51,829 nucleotides of DNA from an uncultured Curtobacterium sp. (GTDB lineage: Bacteria; Actinomycetota; Actinomycetes; Actinomycetales; Microbacteriaceae): the NCBI GenBank assembly GCA_913778205.1, contig CAJYUW010000046.1, forward strand, positions 1-51,829, in the 5' to 3' direction. The notes below the pieces were generated by a model, which worked only from the letters and a program-made list of their open reading frames with translations, searched no databases and was not told where the DNA came from. Position numbers and translations under genes: made by a program. Of this stretch, positions 46,221 through 51,829 are shown in pieces (position 1 is the first letter of the stretch; the number at the start of each line of letters is the position of its first letter).

Positions 46221-46258
46221 GGCGCCGCGCCCGGTCGAGCCCGGCGCCGCGCGGCGCC
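46221..46258. terminator. GC-only hairpin between converging genes
   Basis: GGCGCCGCGC (46221-46230) pairs exactly with GCGCGGCGCC (46249-46258). It lies between the zincin-like gene and DUF5719, each ending toward it. Confidence 0.65.
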
Positions 46259-46296
46259 CTGTCAGGCTCGGTGCCACGGCGCAGCGGGGCAGGCCG

Positions 46297-47703
46297 TCAG
46301 GGGTAGACGCGGACCGGGGTCGACACGGCCGTCGACGGTCGGACCGGGAACCCGGCGATGCCGTCCGAGTTGTCGTACGTCACGCCGGCGACGAGGCCGG
46401 ACGCGCCGGTGATCGTCAGCTGCGACGACGTCGGCGGCGACACCGTGACCGTGGCGCCGGACACGACCGAGACCCGCTGCTCGTCGTCCCCCGAGCCGAT
46501 CGTCACCTCGGCGTCCTCGCGCGTCGGGTTGACGAGGTTCAGCCGTGCTCCGCTGCCGGGCGCGATGGCCGTGACGACCTCGTCGCCGAGCGGCTCCGCG
46601 GACGCGAACCAGCCGAGGTCGGTCGCGCCGTCCTGCGTCGGCCGGGTCGTGCGCGCTCCCGCGACGACGGGCACGGTCGAGCTGATCGTGAAGGAGTACC
46701 GGCCGTCGGGGAAGTCGTCGAGCGGGACGTCGGTCACGATGCCGGGCTCCGCCGTCGCGTTGACGGTCGAGCCGCCCCCGTCCGCCGTGGTGATGCCGAG
46801 CGTCACCCGCGCCGCGGTCGTGCCCGGGACGAAGAGCCGGAGGACCGGTGCGGCGTCGGCGGTGTCGTCGCCCTGCTGCGCGGTCTGGGTGCCCTCGAGC
46901 ACCACCCCCGGGATGACCTGCGAGGTGCTCGGCGCGGCACCCCCGGACACGATGTCGAACCCACCTGGGGTGAGCGTGCGGACGACGGTCTCCTGCATGT
47001 GGGCGACGATCTGCCCACCCGACGACTCGACGTGGACGACCGTCGACCCCTGGTCCGAGACGAAGCCGGAGAGCGGCACGACCTTCTGGCTCTTCGGCGC
47101 CACGACGATGCCGGTGGTGCCCGGCGCGCTCACGGTGCCGGAGCCGTCGTGGATCGAGAGGTCGACCGTGGCGTTCACGTCGGTCGGGTTCGACAGGGTG
47201 ATCAGGCTCGTGCGCCCGGTCTCCGTGGAGCCGCCGACGAGCCACGTCGACTGCGCCGGGTCGTCGCAGGACGCTGCCCCGACGCCGACGAGGTCGCCGT
47301 CGGAGACGCTCTGGTAGCTGCTCCCGGCGACCTGCGGCGTCGTCGACCCGGCCGGGGCGGTGAGGAGCCGGGGATCGCTGCTGCCGGTCGCACCGGGATC
47401 GAGGTCGGACTGCTCGACGGAGTCGCCGGTGGTCGCGGTGGCGACGGCGGCCGTGCCGACCGGGCTGGCCTTCGTGGCGTCGTTGCCGGCGTCGTCCGAC
47501 AGGCGGAGCGCGTTCCCCGCGCAGACACGCTCGGCGTCGGCCGCCACGGGGGTCACGGTCTGGCCGGCGGGCCGCCCGGGGGTCGAGGCCGTCCCGATCG
47601 CGTGCGCCGCCGTGACCGTGCCGGCCGCGACGGCCACGGCGACCGCGGTGACGGTGCCCCGGACGAGCCAGCGGCGGACGGTGGCGGGGGTGCTGGCGCT
47701 CAT
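46297..47703 (-). CDS. DUF5719 family secreted or anchored protein
   Basis: A 468-residue protein with an N-terminal signal or anchor helix (LVRGTVTAVAVAVAAGTV, about 13-30). It is followed by a Ser/Thr/Gly-rich beta protein with repeated modules of TSLITLSNPTDVNATVDLSI type. The sequence is extracytoplasmic in character. It starts inside the stop of the giant GT2 gene (ATGA overlap), so the two are coupled and probably work together at the cell surface. Function unknown. Confidence 0.82.
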   Translation of the reverse strand: MSASTPATVRRWLVRGTVTAVAVAVAAGTVTAAHAIGTASTPGRPAGQTVTPVAADAERVCAGNALRLSDDAGNDATKASPVGTAAVATATTGDSVEQSDLDPGATGSSDPRLLTAPAGSTTPQVAGSSYQSVSDGDLVGVGAASCDDPAQSTWLVGGSTETGRTSLITLSNPTDVNATVDLSIHDGSGTVSAPGTTGIVVAPKSQKVVPLSGFVSDQGSTVVHVESSGGQIVAHMQETVVRTLTPGGFDIVSGGAAPSTSQVIPGVVLEGTQTAQQGDDTADAAPVLRLFVPGTTAARVTLGITTADGGGSTVNATAEPGIVTDVPLDDFPDGRYSFTISSTVPVVAGARTTRPTQDGATDLGWFASAEPLGDEVVTAIAPGSGARLNLVNPTREDAEVTIGSGDDEQRVSVVSGATVTVSPPTSSQLTITGASGLVAGVTYDNSDGIAGFPVRPSTAVSTPVRVYP

Positions 47704-50552
47704 TCGTCGCGCTCCTCGTCGAAGGTGGTCGCGGGTTCCTCGGCCTCGATGCGGTTCGAGGTCGCGCGCCGGCGTCGCGGTGCGGTGGGCACGGCGAGCA
47801 GGGCCGCGGCACCGAAGACCACGCCGAGGACGACGAGGTACGCCACGTGCGTCGCACGGGAGGCGGCCGACCCGGTGGAGGTCCGGTCGACGTCGCCGTC
47901 GTAGTGGAAGAGCTGCCCGCTCGAGGTCTCGCCGATGCTCGTGAAGCGCGCGTCCTGACCGATCGCCCCGGCAGCACGATCGTGCACGGCCTGGGCGCGC
48001 GGGTCGGCGCCCGGCTCGTCGAGCAGGACGAAGCTGATCCCGAGCGCACGCAGCGCCGGTCGCGGGTCGTAGCCGCTCCGGCTCGCGAGGTTGCCCGCGA
48101 GCGTCGTGACCTCCCGGCCCGCGCGGTCGAGGGTCAGCGCCGTGGACTCGAGCGTCGACTGGTCGTCCAGCGTCGATCCCTGTCCGCGTTCGAGCGAGAC
48201 CGCCAGCGATCCGTCGGCCTGCGGGTCGATGACGAGGGTGCCGACGTCCGGGTTCGCCTGCGCCTCGGCGTTGACGTAGGCGCTGAGCACCCGCCCGCTG
48301 GTCGGCTGGATCGTCGCCGTCTGCAGGTAGAACGCCGCGAAAGCCGGCGCGACGGTGACGCCCGCGAGGACCGACGCGACGAGGGCGGCGACCGGGGCGA
48401 GCCGGGGCAGCACGTCGAGGCCGATGCAGGCCGCGGCGACGATGCCGAGCCAGGACACGCTCAACCCGCTGCCGGGCCAGACGATCGTGGTCGTGGAGCC
48501 GACGCCGGTGACGGCGAGCTGCGTGGCGCCGAAGGCGGTCGCGAACCCGAGGAGGGCGACCACGAGCGCCGCGGCCGCGACCGCCCAGCGGTGGCCGAGG
48601 AGCGCACCGATCGCCGCCACGGCGACCGGGAGCGCGCACACGGCCATGACGACCGGCAGCACCCAGGCGACCAGCGCGAGCGGCTCGGTGGCGGGCAGCC
48701 AGCCGCTCCAGTCCGGCACCGGCTGCCCGATGGCGAGCTGGAACGCCGACGGTGCACGCGTCGCGGACGGCACGCCGGGGTCCGCGAAGACGGCGAGCGG
48801 GTTCCCCCTGGCGAACTGCGCGAGCACGAGCGGCAGGAACAGCACGGCGGCCGGCACCGGGACGAAGATCCGTCGGTGTGCGCGCCGCCACCCCACGACG
48901 AGGGCGACGAGCCAGGTCAGCAGGAGCACGGGCAGGAGCGACGGCGCCGACGCCGCGACGACCGCGAACAGGATCGAGGCGCCGGCGGCCCACGCCCACG
49001 AGCGGTGCGCCTCGAGCAACGCGAGGAAGAGCCACGGCAGCGTCAGGTGCGCGATGACCGCACCGAGGTGCCCGCTGGTGACGGCGCCGACGAGCGTCGG
49101 CGCGATCGCGTACAGCGCCGCACCGACGACCGGCACCCAGGCCCGCGTGGTCACCTTGCGGACCGCGAACCAGGCGCCGAGCGCGGACACCGGGAACGCG
49201 AGCAGCATCACGAGCACGACCGACGTCGACGGCGACCAGAACGTGATCGAGCCGAGCACCGCGACGACGGCGGCGAAGGGGTCGCTCGGCCCGGTGAAGC
49301 CGGTCCCGAGCGAGTGCCACCCGTACCCGACGTTCTGCCACAGCCGGCCGGCCGTGCTCGACAGCGGCAGGAGTCCGCCGCCGGTGAGTGCCGGCGAGCC
49401 CAGGAGCGGGAAGAGCGTGACGACGCTGAGGACCGCCGCTGCCAGCACGACCCAGACGCCGCCGTCGCCGAGGAACGACGCGCGGGCGATCGGGGCGTCC
49501 TCGACCCGGGCGAGCTCGACGTCGCGCGAGGTCGTGCGGCGTTCGTGGATGCGACGCCAGCTCACCCGAAGGGGCTCGATCGCCGCCCAGCCCACCCGCC
49601 GGTTCCGCGCGAGCACCTGCCGCGAGCGTCCGACGCCCCCGCCGAACGCGACCGCGAACGCCGCGGCGAGCTCGCCCCCGACGGCGGCCGGGTGCTTCGC
49701 GACCAGGTGGCCGACCGAACGGCCGACCGCGAACGGCACGAGCACCAGCCAGTGCAACCAGAGCGACCACGCGGGCGCGTAGGTCATGCGGCGGTGGAGC
49801 TGCGCCTGGCGGTGCAGGCGGACGCGCTTGCCCTCCGAGAGCCGCTTCCGCCCGAACTCCTCCACCGGCCCCGCGCTCGTGACCCTCGCCTCGGGGACGA
49901 CCGCGACACGGTGCCCGGCGAGCCGGGCGCGGACGCAGAGGTCCAACGCCGCGTCGACGTCCGGCAGCGCGGGGTCGAAGCCGCCGAGCTGCTCCCACAC
50001 CGAGCGGCGGACGAGCATCCCCGCGGCCGCCACGCCGAGCACGTCGGTGTACCGGTCGTGCTGGCCCTGGTCGAGCTCGTCCTGCACGAGCACGAGCGAC
50101 CGACCGAAGCGGGTCATGCTCTCGCCGAAGTCGCGGATCCGGGCGTGGTCGTCGTCGTGCACGAGCTTGGGTCCGACGATGACGACCGACGGTGCGATCT
50201 CGACCGCGGTGAGGAGCTCGGCGAGCGCGGAGGGCGCCGGGGCGTTGTCGTGGCCGAGCAGCCAGAGCCACTCGTCCGCGGCGCCGTCCGTCCCGGCCGG
50301 AGCGGTCTCGCGGAGCCCCGCGGCGACCGCCTGGCCGAAGGTCCGGTGCGCGGGCAGGCGGACCAGCCCGGCGGAACCGCCGAAGGAGAGGTCCGCGGTG
50401 GAGCCGTCGGTGGACCCGACGTCGACGACCACGAGTCCCTCGGGGTGCCGGGTCTGCCGGGCCAACGCGTCGAGGGTACGGTCGAGGTGGTCGCCGCCGT
50501 CGGCGGCGACGAGGATCGCGGTGACTCGGGGCTGGGAGACGCTGGGCTGCAT
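47700..50552 (-). CDS. giant membrane protein with N-terminal GT2 glycosyltransferase domain
   Basis: About 950 residues. The N-terminal GT2 domain (about 1-240) has VTAILVAADGGDHLDRTL, VVVDVGSTDGST, LVHDDDHARIRDFG and GMLVRRSVWEQLGGFDPALP. About a dozen membrane helices follow, with extracytoplasmic segments between, and a polar C-terminal tail. Such proteins are thought to add sugars to lipid-linked or surface glycans; donor and acceptor are unknown. ATG at 50552 lies 10 bases after a TAGAGT box (50563-50568). Confidence 0.88.
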   Translation of the reverse strand: MQPSVSQPRVTAILVAADGGDHLDRTLDALARQTRHPEGLVVVDVGSTDGSTADLSFGGSAGLVRLPAHRTFGQAVAAGLRETAPAGTDGAADEWLWLLGHDNAPAPSALAELLTAVEIAPSVVIVGPKLVHDDDHARIRDFGESMTRFGRSLVLVQDELDQGQHDRYTDVLGVAAAGMLVRRSVWEQLGGFDPALPDVDAALDLCVRARLAGHRVAVVPEARVTSAGPVEEFGRKRLSEGKRVRLHRQAQLHRRMTYAPAWSLWLHWLVLVPFAVGRSVGHLVAKHPAAVGGELAAAFAVAFGGGVGRSRQVLARNRRVGWAAIEPLRVSWRRIHERRTTSRDVELARVEDAPIARASFLGDGGVWVVLAAAVLSVVTLFPLLGSPALTGGGLLPLSSTAGRLWQNVGYGWHSLGTGFTGPSDPFAAVVAVLGSITFWSPSTSVVLVMLLAFPVSALGAWFAVRKVTTRAWVPVVGAALYAIAPTLVGAVTSGHLGAVIAHLTLPWLFLALLEAHRSWAWAAGASILFAVVAASAPSLLPVLLLTWLVALVVGWRRAHRRIFVPVPAAVLFLPLVLAQFARGNPLAVFADPGVPSATRAPSAFQLAIGQPVPDWSGWLPATEPLALVAWVLPVVMAVCALPVAVAAIGALLGHRWAVAAAALVVALLGFATAFGATQLAVTGVGSTTTIVWPGSGLSVSWLGIVAAACIGLDVLPRLAPVAALVASVLAGVTVAPAFAAFYLQTATIQPTSGRVLSAYVNAEAQANPDVGTLVIDPQADGSLAVSLERGQGSTLDDQSTLESTALTLDRAGREVTTLAGNLASRSGYDPRPALRALGISFVLLDEPGADPRAQAVHDRAAGAIGQDARFTSIGETSSGQLFHYDGDVDRTSTGSAASRATHVAYLVVLGVVFGAAALLAVPTAPRRRRATSNRIEAEEPATTFDEERDE

Positions 50553-50572
50553 GACGGGCGTCACTCTACGGT

Positions 50573-50590
50573 CTGGAGGCACGGCTCCAG
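50573..50590 (-). terminator. short hairpin between whiB2 and the GT2 gene
   Basis: CTGGAG (50573-50578) pairs with CTCCAG (50585-50590). Weak, but it lies past the whiB2 stop on the whiB2 strand and just before the GT2 promoter, and resembles the GGAGGC hairpins. Confidence 0.4.
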
Positions 50591-50650
50591 TCGCGGACGG
50601 CGGCGCGCCGTGAACCTGTGGAAGGCATCACCACGGGGTGCGGGACAGGA

Positions 50651-50974
50651 CTACGCGCGCTTGCGGAGCTTCCGGCGCTCGCGCTCGGACAACCCACCCC
50701 AGATGCCGAAGCGCTCGTCGTTCTGCAGCGCGTACTCGAGGCACTGCGAGCGGACCTCGCACGAGGTGCAGATCTTCTTCGCCTCGCGCGTCGATCCGCC
50801 CTTCTCCGGGAAGAAGGCCTCGGGGTCGGTCTGCGCGCACAGCGAGTCCACCTGCCAGGCGAGGGGGTTCTCCTCGTCGTCGATCTCCGGGCGACGCACG
50901 CCCGGGACGCCGAGCGACACCGGGTCGACGTGCCAGTCCTCCGGAACACCGGCGCTGAAGTCGGAACCGTTCAC
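50651..50974 (-). CDS. whiB2: WhiB-family regulator, WhiB2/WhmD type
   Basis: A Wbl protein of 107 residues from the GTG at 50974, preceded by AGGGGTGA. A GTG at 51007 (118 residues) is possible but leaves almost no leader. Cluster ligands C46, C69, C72 and C78, then GIWGG and a basic tail (RERRKLRKRA). An N-terminal extension of about 40 residues before the first cysteine and its place beside DUF3499/zincin and GT2 genes match WhiB2/WhmD, linked to cell division in mycobacteria. Confidence 0.92.
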   Translation of the reverse strand: MNGSDFSAGVPEDWHVDPVSLGVPGVRRPEIDDEENPLAWQVDSLCAQTDPEAFFPEKGGSTREAKKICTSCEVRSQCLEYALQNDERFGIWGGLSERERRKLRKRA

Positions 50975-51030
50975 CCTGATCACCCCTGACGTCTCGTGAC
51001 GGACCACGACGGGTTGCCGTCGTGCCTGTA

Positions 51031-51059
51031 ATTACAGCGGTGTCATTCGCGAGAGTCAA
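51031..51059 (-). promoter_or_regulatory. whiB2 promoter
   Basis: On the minus strand TTGACT (51054-51059), a 17-base spacer and TGTAAT (51031-51036). This is the best -35/-10 pair in the window. Transcription would begin near 51024, giving a leader of about 50 bases to the GTG at 50974. Confidence 0.65.
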
Positions 51060-51099
51060 GTCGCGGATCATAGAAGCGGCTGACCGTTCCGGCGTGTCA

Positions 51100-51150
51100 T
51101 GTCCCCCGTACGGGCGTGTCGCCGGCATTCTGTCCGCCCGACGGGGGACA
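51100..51150 (-). terminator. hairpin after galE
   Basis: TGTCCCCCGT plus CGGGCG (51100-51116) pairs with CGCCCG plus ACGGGGGACA (51135-51150), 16 pairs with one bulged A. It begins 6 bases past the galE stop. Confidence 0.75.
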
Positions 51151-51156
51151 ACTCGG

Positions 51157-51829
51157 TCACGCTCGGGCGACGCTCCGGCGCGCCTCCCACGCGCTGGAGA
51201 CCATCTGGTCAAGGGAGTGCCGCATGGCCCACTCGAGGTCGCGCGCGGCGGCCTCGCCGGTCGCGACGATGCGCGCCGGGTCGCCCGGACGTCGCGGCGC
51301 GACCTCCGGCTCGAAGGCGATCCCCGTGCCGGCGGCCATGGCGTCCATGATCTGCCGGACGCTCACGCCGTCCCCGCTGCCGAGGTTGTACGCCCGCTCG
51401 AGGGGCTCACCCGCCTCGAGCTTCCGCGCCGCGACGGCGTGCGAGTGCGCGAGGTCGGCGACGTGCACGTAGTCGCGGACGCAGGTGCCGTCCGGGGTCG
51501 GGTAGTCGTCGCCGTTGATCCGCGGGGTCCGACCGGCGAGCAGGGCGTCGAAGACCAGCGGGAAGAGGTTGTGCGGGCTGGCGTCGTAGAGGTCGGGCTC
51601 GCCGGAGCCGACGACGTTGAAGTAGCGCAGCGAGGTCGTGGTGAACCCGCGGGCCACCTCCATGTCGCGCAGCAGCCACTCACCGATGAGCTTGGACTCG
51701 CCGTACGGCGACTCCGGCGCCTTCGGGGTGGACTCCACCACCGTGTCGACGTCGGGCGTCCCGTAGACGGCGGCGCTCGACGAGAACACGACCTTCGTGA
51801 CGTCCTGCTCCGCCATCGCACGCAGGAGC
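51157..51829 (-). CDS. galE: UDP-glucose 4-epimerase, C-terminal part (5' end outside window)
   Basis: Extended SDR enzyme interconverting UDP-glucose and UDP-galactose. About 224 residues are visible; the NAD-binding N terminus lies beyond the right edge. Seen here are FSSSAAVYG with the catalytic serine region, the YGESK catalytic Y-x3-K, LRYFNVVGSGEPD, DYPTPDGTCVRDYVHVADLA and NLGSGDGVSV. The last is the galE family pattern. The frame is open to the edge. Galactose supply for surface glycans would fit the GT2 gene nearby. Confidence 0.94.
   Translation of the reverse strand, partial: LLRAMAEQDVTKVVFSSSAAVYGTPDVDTVVESTPKAPESPYGESKLIGEWLLRDMEVARGFTTTSLRYFNVVGSGEPDLYDASPHNLFPLVFDALLAGRTPRINGDDYPTPDGTCVRDYVHVADLAHSHAVAARKLEAGEPLERAYNLGSGDGVSVRQIMDAMAAGTGIAFEPEVAPRRPGDPARIVATGEAAARDLEWAMRHSLDQMVSSAWEARRSVARA

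Noticed and set aside
47704..50271. Minus-strand frame extending DUF5719 upstream to 1324 codons
   Set aside because: Only the last 468 codons look like protein; the rest is Arg/Gly-rich and lies in another frame of the GT2 gene. The ATGA overlap gives a clear start at 47703.
47847..50999. Plus-strand frame of 1050 codons opposite the GT2 and whiB2 genes
   Set aside because: Composition (Arg, Asp, Glu, Gly) is that of an antisense shadow; no motif is recognisable.

Overview
This window is a high-GC (near 70%) actinobacterial chromosome segment. The 5' end of the 16S rRNA at the left edge, the recognisable protein families and the gene order all point to the family Microbacteriaceae. Curtobacterium is the most likely genus, but that rests on recall of its 16S, not on a search. 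Almost every gene is a core or conserved gene. I see no prophage, IS element, CRISPR array or island of foreign composition.

Layout. (1) 1-530: start of an rRNA operon running leftwards, with its leader and a candidate promoter. (2) 645-5237, minus: a tight serA-leuB-ilvE-FAH-family gene row (serine and leucine/branched-chain synthesis). (3) 5395-7454, minus: two small coupled membrane proteins and mannitol-1-phosphate dehydrogenase. (4) 7686-12869, minus: ilvD-ilvB-ilvN-ilvC, which with ilvE and leuB covers most of valine/isoleucine and part of leucine synthesis. (5) 12989-15350, minus: otsA-otsB (trehalose). (6) 15603-23788: a mixed region with a CorA-type Mg transporter, an ArsB/SLC13-like permease, MscS channel, amino-acid permease, YigZ protein, tRNA-Lys(CTT), thiol peroxidase and several small proteins. 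(7) 24046-51007: a block whose order follows the M. tuberculosis region from whiB1 (Rv3219) to whiB2 (Rv3260c): whiB1, pdtaS, Rv3235-like, secA, hpf, comF, lpqB-mtrB-mtrA, ahcY, DUF3499, zincin-like protein, and whiB2. A MoxR/DUF58/DUF4350/DUF4129 cluster with SpoIIM-like and RDD membrane proteins lies between mtrA and ahcY. A DUF5719 protein and a giant membrane GT2 protein lie before whiB2. (8) 51157-end: the C-terminal part of galE.

The most informative signals are not new gene families but regulatory and repeat architecture. At least nine genes have a TANNNT -10 box exactly 6-7 nt before the start codon, so they probably make leaderless mRNAs. A family of near-perfect hairpins with a shared GGGAGGC core marks several transcription unit ends. 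A 47-bp inverted repeat buries both the -10 box and the start codon of a small gene. A 50-bp inverted repeat of unusually low GC sits between whiB1 and pdtaS. Tandem arrays with units of 7, about 20, 23, 36, 41 and 46 bp lie in or beside genes; one array copies the 3' end of lpqB and another extends the LpqB N-terminus. The zincin-family protein has lost its HExxH motif. I did not find a convincing undescribed multi-gene system.
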